64,000 nucleotides of DNA from an uncultured Apibacter sp. GTDB taxonomy: Bacteria > Bacteroidota > Bacteroidia > Flavobacteriales > Weeksellaceae. Both the position numbers and the translations under genes were made by a program. Below are positions 47,347 through 55,961 of the stretch, piece by piece. The stretch is taken from positions 62,001 to 126,000 of the forward strand of contig CALYQD010000001.1 of the NCBI GenBank assembly GCA_945280365.1, written 5' to 3'. Below the pieces are notes generated by a model. It made no database searches. It was given only the letters and a program-made list of their open reading frames with translations, and was not told the origin of the DNA. Positions within the stretch are counted from its first letter, which is position 1. Each line of letters begins with the position of its first letter.

Positions 47347-48745
47347 ATTACCGTCACACATCAATCCTGATAAGGTTTTTATAGTCAATCGTTCTGAATT
47401 GCAAGGGCGGTTTGACACCTCATTTTATAAAGAAAGGTTAGATTTTACAAACTGCACAAAGCTTTCAAAATTAGTAAAGATAAAAGGAGGTAAAAGAATA
47501 CCACTAGGATATGATTATAGTGACACTGAAACCTCTAATTTATATTTAAGAGTCGCAGATATACCCGATGAGAAAGATTTAGATTTTAATGGTTTAAAAT
47601 ATATATCGGATGAACTTTACTACATATTAAGGCGATATGAGACTTTTGAAAACGATTTGATTATATCAATAGCAGGCTCAATTGGTAAAATTCAAATTAT
47701 CAAAAATATCCCTAAAGGTAGACGAGTTATCCTTACTGAGAATTGTGCTAAAATAGTCTTAACAGACAATAGGATAAATCCAGAATATTTTGCTTTAGTT
47801 TTGAGAACAAAATTTCTTCAAAAGCAAATAGAACTAGGATATATACAGACTACTATACCTAAATTGGGTTTAGATAAAATACAAGAACTACAAATTCCTG
47901 CAATTCCTTCTCTTGAAATTCAGCAACAAATAGTAGACTTATATCAAGAAGCCTACAATCAGAAGCAACAAAAAGAAGCTGAAGCAAAGGCTCTATTAGA
48001 TAGCATAGATAGTTATTTGTTGGGCGAGTTGGGTATTACCCTTCCCGAAAAGGATAATAGCCTACAAAAACGTGTATTTACTACTGAGTTTAGTAAAGTT
48101 ACAGGGAATAGAGTAGATAGTTATTATTATAAAGCAGAATTTATAAATCTTTATACAGCCATTGATAAGGGAAGATATCAAGTTTTAACAGTTAAAGATT
48201 GCATACGTTCTATTACTAATGGCTTTGATTTTAGAGACTATGCGACTTCTGGAAACCCATATATAAAGGTCGCAAATGTGAGACCTTATGAATTCGATTT
48301 CAATAATATTCAATACATAAACTTATCATCATCTGAATTAACAAAAAGCATTCAACTAAAAAAAAGTAACCTTTTACTAACTAGAAAAGGTTCATTTGGT
48401 ATTGCTTTGGCTTTGGATAAAAATTATGATTATATAATAAGCTCAGAAGTATTTTATTTAGATTTGAAAAATGACATAATCAGTAGTGGATATATGGAGG
48501 CATTTTTTAATTCATCTATAGATCAAATGATTTTTGATAGAATCAAAATAGGTGCTATAATGGGTAGCTTATCGCAAGAAGCAGTTTTAAATATGAAAAT
48601 CCCACTTCCTCCTCTCGAAAAACAGAACGAAATAGCCCAACATATACAAAGCGTCAGAGAGCAAGCTAAACAGCTTCAAAATGATGCTAAAACGATACTG
48701 GAGCAAGCAAAAAAAGAAGTAGAAGAAATAATTTTATATAATTAA
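47333..48745 (+). CDS. restriction-modification DNA specificity subunit (HsdS-like)
   Basis: An intact 470-residue S subunit. Two target-recognition domains (about residues 40-190 and 255-410) are each followed by a conserved helical spacer: IPSLEIQQQIVDLYQEAYNQKQQKEAEAKALL in the middle and PPLEKQNEIAQHIQSVREQAKQL at the end. Each TRD would read one half of a bipartite DNA target. The ATG overlaps the end of the methylase reading frame by 14 bp, so they were translationally coupled. With its nuclease-methylase partner damaged, this gene may be on the way to loss, or may still act with a fragment carrying the methylase domain. Confidence 0.9.
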   Translation: MEQYKLPSHINPDKVFIVNRSELQGRFDTSFYKERLDFTNCTKLSKLVKIKGGKRIPLGYDYSDTETSNLYLRVADIPDEKDLDFNGLKYISDELYYILRRYETFENDLIISIAGSIGKIQIIKNIPKGRRVILTENCAKIVLTDNRINPEYFALVLRTKFLQKQIELGYIQTTIPKLGLDKIQELQIPAIPSLEIQQQIVDLYQEAYNQKQQKEAEAKALLDSIDSYLLGELGITLPEKDNSLQKRVFTTEFSKVTGNRVDSYYYKAEFINLYTAIDKGRYQVLTVKDCIRSITNGFDFRDYATSGNPYIKVANVRPYEFDFNNIQYINLSSSELTKSIQLKKSNLLLTRKGSFGIALALDKNYDYIISSEVFYLDLKNDIISSGYMEAFFNSSIDQMIFDRIKIGAIMGSLSQEAVLNMKIPLPPLEKQNEIAQHIQSVREQAKQLQNDAKTILEQAKKEVEEIILYN

Positions 48746-48761
48746 TTTTCAAATTTAAAAT

Positions 48762-49667
48762 ATGTTATTATTCACAAAAGATAAAAATCAGCTTTCAGAA
48801 TTAAAGGAAAAACCTTTGAAACTGGAAAAAGAGATACAAACACTTTTTGAAAGTAATTTGGAAATTATTACCGGATTAAAGTTTATTAAATCCGAATTTA
48901 TAATTAAAAATAATCGTATAGATACATTGGTTTTCGACCCTGAATCAAAAGCTTTTATTATTGTAGAATATAAACGGGAAAGGAATTTTAGTGTTATAGA
49001 TCAGGGAGTTTCCTATCTTAACCTGATGCTTGAGTATAAAGCCGATTTTATTGTTGAATATAATGAAACACAAAAACAATCCATCAAAAGAAATGAAATA
49101 GATTGGTCACAAAGCCGGGTCATTTTTGTTTCTCCTTTTTTTACAACATTTCAGAAACAATCCTCCAATTTTAAAGATTTAGCTATAGAACTGTGGGAAA
49201 TCAAACAATATGAAAATAACATTCTGGTAATAAATCCTATAAAAAAGTCTAAATCAGCCCCAAGCATCAAACAAATACAAAGTGATAAAAATTCTGAAAT
49301 AAGCAAAGTAGCCAATGAAATTATTGTATATACAGAAGAAGATCATCTGTTAAACAAATCTGATGGGGTTAAAGAACTATATGAAGCCTATAAAAATGCT
49401 ATTTTAAACCTTCCTGCCAGTATTGAAACAGAGCCTAAAAAATTATATATAGCCTTTAAAAAAGATAAAAATATTGCAGATATTGTACTATTAAAAAAAG
49501 GGCTGAAAATTTTCATAAACAAGAAAAAAGGAGAGCTGGACGATCCTAAAAAACTGGCAAGAGATATTTCGAACGTTGGACATTGGGGAAACGGGGATTA
49601 TGAAATCATCATTAACGATACTCAGGATTTAGAATATATTATGAGCTTAATAAAACAGGCTTTATAG
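48762..49667 (+). CDS. PD-(D/E)XK nuclease-fold protein with C-terminal DUF5655
   Basis: A 301-residue protein 16 bp after the specificity gene. The N-terminal half has a restriction-nuclease core: E30 in QTLFESNLE, D54 in NNRIDTLVFD, the E69-x-K71 pair in IIVEYKRERN and Q81 in DQGVSYLNLM, the same layout as NucS/EndoMS-type nucleases. Residues about 205-300 are a DUF5655 domain (LYIAFKKDKNIADIVLL, NVGHWGNGDYEIII, LEYIMSLIKQA). The combination is found in proteins annotated as predicted transport proteins, a label the sequence does not support. Its location suggests a defence or mobile-element role. It overlaps the convergent next gene by 6 bp. Confidence 0.8.
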   Translation: MLLFTKDKNQLSELKEKPLKLEKEIQTLFESNLEIITGLKFIKSEFIIKNNRIDTLVFDPESKAFIIVEYKRERNFSVIDQGVSYLNLMLEYKADFIVEYNETQKQSIKRNEIDWSQSRVIFVSPFFTTFQKQSSNFKDLAIELWEIKQYENNILVINPIKKSKSAPSIKQIQSDKNSEISKVANEIIVYTEEDHLLNKSDGVKELYEAYKNAILNLPASIETEPKKLYIAFKKDKNIADIVLLKKGLKIFINKKKGELDDPKKLARDISNVGHWGNGDYEIIINDTQDLEYIMSLIKQAL

Positions 49668-49964
49668 ATTGTGATTTCTCAATTTATCCACTTCTTCCAG
49701 CTTATCCATAGGAACCAACTGACAAGCTAAATCCAGAAGGTTTACAATATCCAGAAATTCATGATGTTCAGCATTTACCTCATGAGCAAATAGAGAACTT
49801 TGGCAGACTTTTAAAATGGATTGTATAGTAAATCCTACCTGCTGGTAATTATCTATTTTCAAAACAATTTTTACCTTATCGTCATCTAAGGATTCTAAAT
49901 ATTGCCTTGCCCTTTTTTGAGCTGCATTTTGCTGTTGAGTTATTTTCTTCTTTTTCTTCATCAT
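49662..49964 (-). CDS. small helical protein of unknown function
   Basis: A 100-residue protein with a basic N-terminus (MMKKKKKITQQQNAAQKRARQYL) and predicted helices to the end (FLDIVNLLDLACQLVPMDKLEEVDKL). I recognise no family. It converges on the DUF5655 gene with a 6-bp overlap and is divergent from the XRE regulator 144 bp away. The arrangement of a small gene divergent from a regulator suggests a regulated accessory pair, but there is no toxin or antitoxin motif. Confidence 0.6.
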   Translation of the reverse strand: MMKKKKKITQQQNAAQKRARQYLESLDDDKVKIVLKIDNYQQVGFTIQSILKVCQSSLFAHEVNAEHHEFLDIVNLLDLACQLVPMDKLEEVDKLRNHNL

Positions 49965-50074
49965 TTCAAATACAAAGAAAATTTATTACTACAGAATATA
50001 AAACCACAGACCGGATAAAAACACTCTGTTAAGGTTGTAAAAAACCACGCATTCATTTTTACCGGAATTTTTAC

Positions 50075-50082
50075 TACTTTTG
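50075..50082 (+). promoter_or_regulatory. candidate -7 element of the XRE regulator gene
   Basis: TACTTTTG fits TAnnTTTG 25 nt before the ATG at 50108. Confidence 0.4.
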
Positions 50083-50107
50083 TTAAAAGATAAAATTCTT
50101 TTCCCCC

Positions 50108-50512
50108 ATGAATACAGATACAGCCAGCCCAAAAGTACACCACGGAAGAAATGTAAAACGATTGAGAGAAATATTAGGAGTAAAACAGGAAGTATTGGCA
50201 GATAAGCTGGAACTTTCCCAGCAAACCGTATCTAAACTGGAAAATAAAGAACTTATTGATGATGAAACTTTAGGGAAAATTGCTTCAGCTCTACATATTC
50301 CTGTGGAAACCATCAAAAATTTTAATGACGAGGCAACTTTTAGCTTTATAGCAAATAATTTTCATGACGCTTCAATTGGTGTAAATAGCAATTGTACAAT
50401 TACATTTAACCCTATTGAAAAAATTGTAGAGCTCTATAACGAAAAGCAGGAACTTTACGAAAGAATGATTAAAGAAAAAAATGAGTTGATCGAGAAGTTG
50501 CTAAGTAAGTAA
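50108..50512 (+). CDS. XRE-family transcriptional regulator
   Basis: A 134-residue protein. An HTH_3 domain spans about residues 14-68: NVKRLREILGVKQEVLADKLELSQQTVSKLENKE is a textbook helix-turn-helix. The middle has a conserved NSNCTITFNPIEKIVELY segment and the C-terminus is a short coiled coil (ELYERMIKEKNELIEKLL), probably for dimerisation. Such regulators are common on Bacteroidota accessory elements. It is followed by a terminator hairpin. Confidence 0.9.
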   Translation: MNTDTASPKVHHGRNVKRLREILGVKQEVLADKLELSQQTVSKLENKELIDDETLGKIASALHIPVETIKNFNDEATFSFIANNFHDASIGVNSNCTITFNPIEKIVELYNEKQELYERMIKEKNELIEKLLSK

Positions 50513-50532
50513 AAAATATTTTTTGAAAATTT

Positions 50533-50565
50533 AAAAAGATGACGTCTGTTTGACCTCATCTTTTT
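50533..50565 (+). terminator. intrinsic terminator after XRE gene
   Basis: AAAAAGATGA (50533-50542) and TCATCTTTTT (50556-50565), 13-nt loop, T run, 20 bp after the stop. Confidence 0.75.
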
Positions 50566-50611
50566 ATTTTTTAATAAAAATCAAACTAGTTGAAATGTTG
50601 TCTAAAAACAA

Positions 50612-50639
50612 AAACACCAAGCTATAACGTTTGGTGTTT
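50612..50639 (-). terminator. intrinsic terminator after tRNA-Ala
   Basis: AAACACCAA (50612-50620) and TTGGTGTTT (50631-50639) with a 10-nt loop, followed on the minus strand by TTTTTGTTTTT, directly downstream of the tRNA. Confidence 0.75.
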
Positions 50640-50662
50640 CAATTATTTGAATTTTTATTTAG

Positions 50663-50736
50663 TGGAGCTGATGGGGCTCGAACCCACGACCTTTAGACTG
50701 CCAGTCTAACACTCTAGCCAGCTGAGCTACAGCCCC
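50663..50736 (-). tRNA. tRNA-Ala (anticodon GGC)
   Basis: A 74-nt cloverleaf on the minus strand. Acceptor GGGGCTG pairs with CAGCTCC and contains the G3-U70 wobble that identifies alanine tRNAs. D-arm GCTC...GAGT, anticodon stem TTAGA/TCTAA with loop CTGGCAG (anticodon GGC), T-arm GTGGG-TTCGAGC-CCCAT, discriminator A. The CCA end is not encoded. It borders the accessory region on its right side. Confidence 0.93.
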
Positions 50737-50748
50737 AACTTTTTAAGT

Positions 50749-51180
50749 TTACAAAGATAACGTATTTTTCTTTTTTGCCAAACTTGCTATCGTAGTTTTC
50801 CTGTAAATTTCCAAAGTAGCATCTCTAACTTCTATGAAAACATCACGTATCGTGCAAGTATCTTCTGTAGTACAAGTATCGCAAGTTTGATGATACATAA
50901 TTGAGACACAAGGAAGTAAAGCAATAGGGCCATCCATTAATCGAATTACCTCTATTAAGGTTACTTTTTCAGGATCTTTATTTAAACGATATCCTCCTTT
51001 AGCCCCTCTTCTACTCGTTAAAAATTGCGCATTCTTAAGATCCCTTAAAATATTTTCCAAAAACTTCTTAGGAATATTCTCATCTTTTGAAATTTCAGAT
51101 GACAATATATTCTTCTCTTTATCTTGTTTTGCAATATAAATTAAAGCCTTTAATGCATACTTACATCGATTCGATATCAT
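50749..51180 (-). CDS. Rrf2-family transcriptional regulator
   Basis: A 143-residue winged-helix regulator starting MISNRCKYALKALIYIA, the Rrf2 opening, with recognition region GAKGGYRLNKDP. Four C-terminal cysteines, C91, C100, C103 and C109, offer more than the three ligands needed for the Fe-S cluster seen in IscR/NsrR/RsrR. It probably senses iron-sulfur status, oxidant or NO. It starts 14 bp after the rsmI stop. A suf operon lies 7 kb away, an attractive but unproven target. Confidence 0.9.
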   Translation of the reverse strand: MISNRCKYALKALIYIAKQDKEKNILSSEISKDENIPKKFLENILRDLKNAQFLTSRRGAKGGYRLNKDPEKVTLIEVIRLMDGPIALLPCVSIMYHQTCDTCTTEDTCTIRDVFIEVRDATLEIYRKTTIASLAKKKNTLSL

Positions 51181-51194
51181 AAATTTAAAGGTAA

Positions 51195-51866
51195 TTATTT
51201 TCCTTCAATTAGTAAAACTATTTCTCCTTTCAAGGGCTTTTCTTTACATATTTTCAATACTTCTCCAACGTTTCCTCTTATGGTTTCTTCATACATTTTA
51301 GTAAGCTCCCTGCTTATACTTATTCTCCGTTCTTCCCCAAAAATTTCTAAAATTTGTTCCAATGTTGAATTTATCTTATGCGGACTTTCATATAAAATTA
51401 TTGTTCTACTCTCTTGTGATAATTCTTTGAGCTTAGATTGCCTACCTTTTTTGGGCGGTAAAAAACCTATAAAAACAAATTCATGTGAGGGAAGACCGGA
51501 AACTACTAAGGCTGGAACAAAAGCTGTTGCGCCGGGAAGGCACTCAACAGCAAGATTTTTTTCAACACATGCTTTAGCAAGCATATATCCGGGATCAGAT
51601 ATTCCCGGAGTTCCGGCATCGGTTATTAACGCTATGATACGCCCCTCGGCAATTTGCTGCGTATATCCTTCCGTCTTTTGGTGTTCATTAAACATATGAT
51701 ACGACTGCATAGGTGTTTGTATGTCATAATGTTTAAGAAGTTTCCCAGATGTACGAGTATCTTCTGCTAGAATTAAATCAGCTTCTTTTAAAAGTCGTAA
51801 GGCGCGTAGCGTTATATCTTCCAGATTTCCTATTGGAGTCGGGATTAAATATAGCTTTCCACTCAT
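51195..51866 (-). CDS. rsmI: 16S rRNA (cytidine1402-2'-O)-methyltransferase RsmI
   Basis: A 223-residue SAM-dependent tetrapyrrole-methylase-fold enzyme. It begins LYLIPTPIGNLEDITLRALRLL and carries AEDTRTSGKLL, LITDAGTPGISDPGYML and LPGATAFVPALVVSGLP, the family signatures. It 2'-O-methylates C1402 in the ribosomal P site. It lies 16 bp after a coiled-coil protein gene on the same strand. Confidence 0.95.
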   Translation of the reverse strand: MSGKLYLIPTPIGNLEDITLRALRLLKEADLILAEDTRTSGKLLKHYDIQTPMQSYHMFNEHQKTEGYTQQIAEGRIIALITDAGTPGISDPGYMLAKACVEKNLAVECLPGATAFVPALVVSGLPSHEFVFIGFLPPKKGRQSKLKELSQESRTIILYESPHKINSTLEQILEIFGEERRISISRELTKMYEETIRGNVGEVLKICKEKPLKGEIVLLIEGK

Positions 51867-51882
51867 TTATTTCATTTCTTTT

Positions 51883-52557
51883 TTAAGAACCAAATCTGCA
51901 TACAATTAACCCGGAAAGACGTTCTACATATTCTCCCTTATTTTTCCAATTATATTTTACGAACATTTCTTCCATCCATTTTTTTGCTTCTTCAATAGTT
52001 CTCGTTTGATTTAAAATGCCAAATTCAGCATCCATATCTGCTTTGCTCCCGTTAAACAATTGGCTAATAAATGCAATGGAATCATTAAAATCCAAACTTA
52101 TAGGCCTTAACACTTTACTCTTCTCAAAAAGTTTAAAATCTGGAATTTGAATAGTTTCTAAATCTGACTTTGTTAAATTTTCTTCTCTTTCACGATTATC
52201 TTCTTCTATTATGTTTTTCTGAGCCACTTCTTTTACCTCATTATTTTCGATTTTTTCAGTAATAAGAGTTGGCTTTTCTTGGACTTCTTCTATTATTTCC
52301 TCTTTTTTACTTTCATGATAAAAATCTCTTATTTCAACCTTTTTTTCATTGACATTCTCTTTGTTTTCTAAGTTCTCAAGAATTTGTTGATATTTGGAAG
52401 TGGAAAGCTGTTTTAAGAATATAAATTTTTCATATAAATTTTGGATTTTTTGTTGATGAGACAGTAGTCCTGAAAAGCTTTGTACACGACTAATTTCTGC
52501 GGCAATGGATTTTATTTCCTCCAGAACTTCTTTTTGAAATATTTCTTTGGCATTCAT
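51883..52557 (-). CDS. coiled-coil protein of unknown function
   Basis: A 224-residue cytosolic protein. An N-terminal helical hairpin (residues 1-70) is followed by a Glu/Lys-rich probably disordered section (75-145) and a conserved C-terminal domain (150-224) with ISLDFNDSIAFISQLFNGS and EEAKKWMEEMFVKYNW. I know similar proteins from flavobacterial genomes only as hypothetical. It is divergent from tdk with 72 bp between them and is followed by rsmI. Confidence 0.72.
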   Translation of the reverse strand: MNAKEIFQKEVLEEIKSIAAEISRVQSFSGLLSHQQKIQNLYEKFIFLKQLSTSKYQQILENLENKENVNEKKVEIRDFYHESKKEEIIEEVQEKPTLITEKIENNEVKEVAQKNIIEEDNREREENLTKSDLETIQIPDFKLFEKSKVLRPISLDFNDSIAFISQLFNGSKADMDAEFGILNQTRTIEEAKKWMEEMFVKYNWKNKGEYVERLSGLIVCRFGS

Positions 52558-52629
52558 AATTTGCTTTTTATATATGTTCGTTAATTTCTACTTTTGTAAA
52601 AATTTTTATTAAAGACCCGAAATTTACAA

Positions 52630-53235
52630 ATGTTTCTCGAAAATACAACAAATAGTACCCAACAAACTGGCTGGATTGAAGTAATTTGCGGTTCCATGTT
52701 CTCCGGAAAAACGGAAGAACTTATTCGCAGACTTAAACGTGCTGAATTTGCAAAACAAAAGGTTGAAATTTTCAAACCTGCCATGGATGTAAGATATGAT
52801 GAAACATTAGTAGTTTCCCATGATCAAACTTCCTATCCCAGCACTCCCATCGATAATCCATTGGAAATACCTCTACTTGCCGCCGATTGTGATGTGGTAG
52901 GAATTGATGAAGCCCAATTTTTCAGTGATACCATCGTTGAGGTTTCCAACTTACTTGCCAATCAAGGCAAAAGAGTAATTGTAGCCGGATTGGATATGGA
53001 TTTTAAAGGTAGACCTTTTGGTCCGATGCCCTTTTTAATGGCAACGGCTGAATATGTAACTAAAGTTCATGCTGTTTGCGTAAAAACCGGTAATTTGGCT
53101 AATTATTCCCATCGCATTTCAGCTGGTGAAAACTTAGTTGAACTTGGAGAAAAAGATAAATATGAACCTTTGAGCAGACAAGCTTTTTGGGAAGTCCTTG
53201 CTCAGGAAAACACACAGAAAAAGGATAAAATTTAG
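52630..53235 (+). CDS. tdk: thymidine kinase
   Basis: A 201-residue type II thymidine kinase. P-loop [15 protein letters not shown], the DEAQFF Walker B motif and the lasso-region [11 protein letters not shown] are clear. The structural zinc site of most type II enzymes is lost: only one cysteine of the first pair remains (HAVCVKTGN), and no C-terminal CxxC is present. This is usual in Bacteroidota members. It salvages thymidine to dTMP. The murF-alr gene starts 13 bp later. Confidence 0.94.
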   Translation: MFLENTTNSTQQTGWIEVICGSMFSGKTEELIRRLKRAEFAKQKVEIFKPAMDVRYDETLVVSHDQTSYPSTPIDNPLEIPLLAADCDVVGIDEAQFFSDTIVEVSNLLANQGKRVIVAGLDMDFKGRPFGPMPFLMATAEYVTKVHAVCVKTGNLANYSHRISAGENLVELGEKDKYEPLSRQAFWEVLAQENTQKKDKI

Positions 53236-53248
53236 CGCTACTATTGAC

Positions 53249-55696
53249 ATGATTTATTCTGTATCAGCACTGGCCCATATTCTCGGCGCGAAACTTTTAG
53301 GAGATCCTAATAGTAAAGTCGAACATATATTTTACGACAGTCGTAATATCATATCTCCTACCCATGGGGTATTTATAGCTTTTTCAGGAATTCGAAACGG
53401 TCATAATTTCATGGAAGAAGCTTATAAAAAATCTATACGCATTTTTATATGCTCGCATATTCCTGTGGTACATCCTGACGCTACCTATCTTATTGTAGAA
53501 AATCCAATTACGGCGCTACAAAAATGGGCTCACCATCATCTATCATCTTATCAGGGGCTTACCACTATCGGTATAACCGGCAGTAATGGTAAAACTGTTT
53601 TAAAAGAATGGATAGATCAATGTCTATGGGATGAATTTTCAATTATAAAAAGCCCTAAAAGTTATAATTCTCAAATTGGACTTCCATTATCAATATTACA
53701 AATTGATTCCAAACATAATTTAGGAGTTTTTGAAGTAGGAATTTCTAAACCCGGGGAAATGGATAAGCAAGAAAAAGCTTTACATCCCAACATAGGCGTT
53801 TTAACGAATGTATTGGCAGCGCATTCAGAGTATTTTAAAAATAAAGAAGAACATATTCTTGAAAAAATAAAACTTTTTAAACATTCAAATGTTATTATTT
53901 TTCCCAATGAACCAAGCATTTCAAAAATAATTCGAGAAATTTACCCCGATAAAAAATTAGTTTCTTTTGGAGAGGATCATTCGGACATCCAATTATTAAA
54001 AACTACCCTCAAGGATAATATAGCTTTACTGAAAATTTCCATATTTGGTAAAGTAATAGAATATACTTTTCCTTTTACGGATCATGCTTCCATACAAAAT
54101 GTACTAGGTTTACTTGCTGTTTTAAATGAATTTGAATTTTCTCCCAATTTTATACAAGAAAAGCTTCTGCAATTACAATCAGTATCCATGCGATTAGAGC
54201 TAATGTCGGGAATCAATAATTGTACAATTATTAATGATAGTTTCAATTCCGATTACCAATCATTGGAAATTGCTTTACATTTTCTTTTTCAGCAAAATAA
54301 GCCTAAAAAAGTATTAATTCTTTCGGATATATTTCAATCTCGGATGCCAGATGCCGAATTGTATAAAAAAATTGCCGATTTGGTCAATTCCTTTCCTTTA
54401 CAATATATATTACTCGTTGGCGAAAAAACTTATAAGTATAAAAACTTATTTACCGCCATGTATAAAAGTTTCCTATCCACCACGGAGGTTATTAAGTTTT
54501 TAGAAAATCAATCTATAAAAGATGCTACTATATTGATAAAAGGGGCACGTAAATTCGAATTGGAAAAAGTTGCTCAATTATTAGTAGTACAATCTCATGA
54601 TACCATATTGGAAGTAAACCTCCATTCCTTATTAATGAATGTAAATTATTTTAAAAGCCAATTAAAACCCGAGACCAAGATAATTGCTATGGTAAAAGCT
54701 TCTTCTTATGGATTAGGTAATTTTGAAGTCGCAGAAGTTTTACAATATTATCATATTGATTATCTTGCTGTAGCTTATCCTGATGAAGGTTTTAAATTAA
54801 GAGACAAAGGAATTTATTTGCCTATTATGGTCATGAATCCGGAAATGAGTAGCTATGATAGAGTCATAGATTATAAATTAGAGCCGGAGATATATAGTTT
54901 TCGCGAACTTGACTTGTTCATCCAAAAATTAAAAGAAAAAAACACAGCAAAAAGATATCCTATTCATATTAAAATAGATACTGGAATGCATCGTTTAGGA
55001 TTTCAACCTGAAGAAACCCGAAAACTAGGAGAATTATTAAAAGATAATGATTGGATAGAAGTTAAATCGGTTTTCAGTCATTTTGCCGTGTCTGATGTTT
55101 TGGAAGAGGAAAAATTTACAAGATTACAAGCGTCAAAACTCAATTATTCATTTGATATTTTGGTAACTATATTAGGATACAAACCGCTTCTTCATATTTC
55201 TAACTCCACTGGGATTATCAATTATCCGGAGTACCAATTTGATGCAGTACGTTTAGGAATAGGCATGTATGGATATATTGATAACGAAAAAGCCTTAAAA
55301 AAACTTGAAAATGTTATTACTTTAAAAACGGTCATTTCAAATATTCACGAACTGAAACCGGGAGAAACAGTTGGTTATGGCAGAAGGTTTATAGTCCAAA
55401 AAAATAGGTCTATTGCAACTTTACCTATTGGTTATGCAGATGGAATTAGAAGAATAATTGGAAATGGAAAAGGATATGTAAATATACAGGGGAAAAAAGC
55501 TCCCATTATAGGAAATATATGTATGGATATGATGATGGTTGATGTTACGGGTATTGCATGTAAAGAAGGTGACACAGTTATAATTATCGGTGAAAATCCA
55601 AGTTTGAAAAAGTATGCAGAATGGTATCAAACTATTCCTTATGAAGTATTGACTTCTATTTCGCCGAGAGTTAAACGTATATATTATAGGGAATAA
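53249..55696 (+). CDS. bifunctional MurF ligase / alanine racemase
   Basis: An 815-residue fusion from the ATG at 53249 (MIYSVSALAHILGAKLLG); an upstream in-frame start overlaps tdk and adds basic residues foreign to MurF. Residues about 1-440 are MurF, with ATP site GITGSNGKT and the EVGISKPGEMD segment; it adds D-Ala-D-Ala to the UDP-MurNAc tripeptide. Residues about 450-815 are alanine racemase, with the PLP lysine in MVKASSYGLG, and HIKIDTGMHRLGF, GIGMYGY, and the catalytic tyrosine region GETVGYGRRF. The fusion joins D-Ala supply to its use and is characteristic of Bacteroidota. Confidence 0.94.
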   Translation: MIYSVSALAHILGAKLLGDPNSKVEHIFYDSRNIISPTHGVFIAFSGIRNGHNFMEEAYKKSIRIFICSHIPVVHPDATYLIVENPITALQKWAHHHLSSYQGLTTIGITGSNGKTVLKEWIDQCLWDEFSIIKSPKSYNSQIGLPLSILQIDSKHNLGVFEVGISKPGEMDKQEKALHPNIGVLTNVLAAHSEYFKNKEEHILEKIKLFKHSNVIIFPNEPSISKIIREIYPDKKLVSFGEDHSDIQLLKTTLKDNIALLKISIFGKVIEYTFPFTDHASIQNVLGLLAVLNEFEFSPNFIQEKLLQLQSVSMRLELMSGINNCTIINDSFNSDYQSLEIALHFLFQQNKPKKVLILSDIFQSRMPDAELYKKIADLVNSFPLQYILLVGEKTYKYKNLFTAMYKSFLSTTEVIKFLENQSIKDATILIKGARKFELEKVAQLLVVQSHDTILEVNLHSLLMNVNYFKSQLKPETKIIAMVKASSYGLGNFEVAEVLQYYHIDYLAVAYPDEGFKLRDKGIYLPIMVMNPEMSSYDRVIDYKLEPEIYSFRELDLFIQKLKEKNTAKRYPIHIKIDTGMHRLGFQPEETRKLGELLKDNDWIEVKSVFSHFAVSDVLEEEKFTRLQASKLNYSFDILVTILGYKPLLHISNSTGIINYPEYQFDAVRLGIGMYGYIDNEKALKKLENVITLKTVISNIHELKPGETVGYGRRFIVQKNRSIATLPIGYADGIRRIIGNGKGYVNIQGKKAPIIGNICMDMMMVDVTGIACKEGDTVIIIGENPSLKKYAEWYQTIPYEVLTSISPRVKRIYYRE

Positions 55697-55961
55697 AATA
55701 TAATTTTTCTTTAATTTAAAATAATTGAATTTCAAAAATTATTGCTGAATCTTACAATTATATTTCAACTACATTTCTAACTATTTATAAAAACTAAGAT
55801 TTTAAGAAAGTAAGCAAAATACATATTGTCTACTATCATTTTTTCAAATGATATCGTTTCCGGATATATTTAAAATATTTCTGAAATAGAATTTTTGCGA
55901 ACATGCTTTCAATAAAGATGTTTTAAAAAATTTATATTTCTAAGCTTAAAATCTATAAAGA

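Noticed and set aside
42425..50660. An insertion sequence or integrase gene that would explain the island.
   Set aside because: No transposase or recombinase motifs and no paired terminal inverted repeats with target duplication were found.
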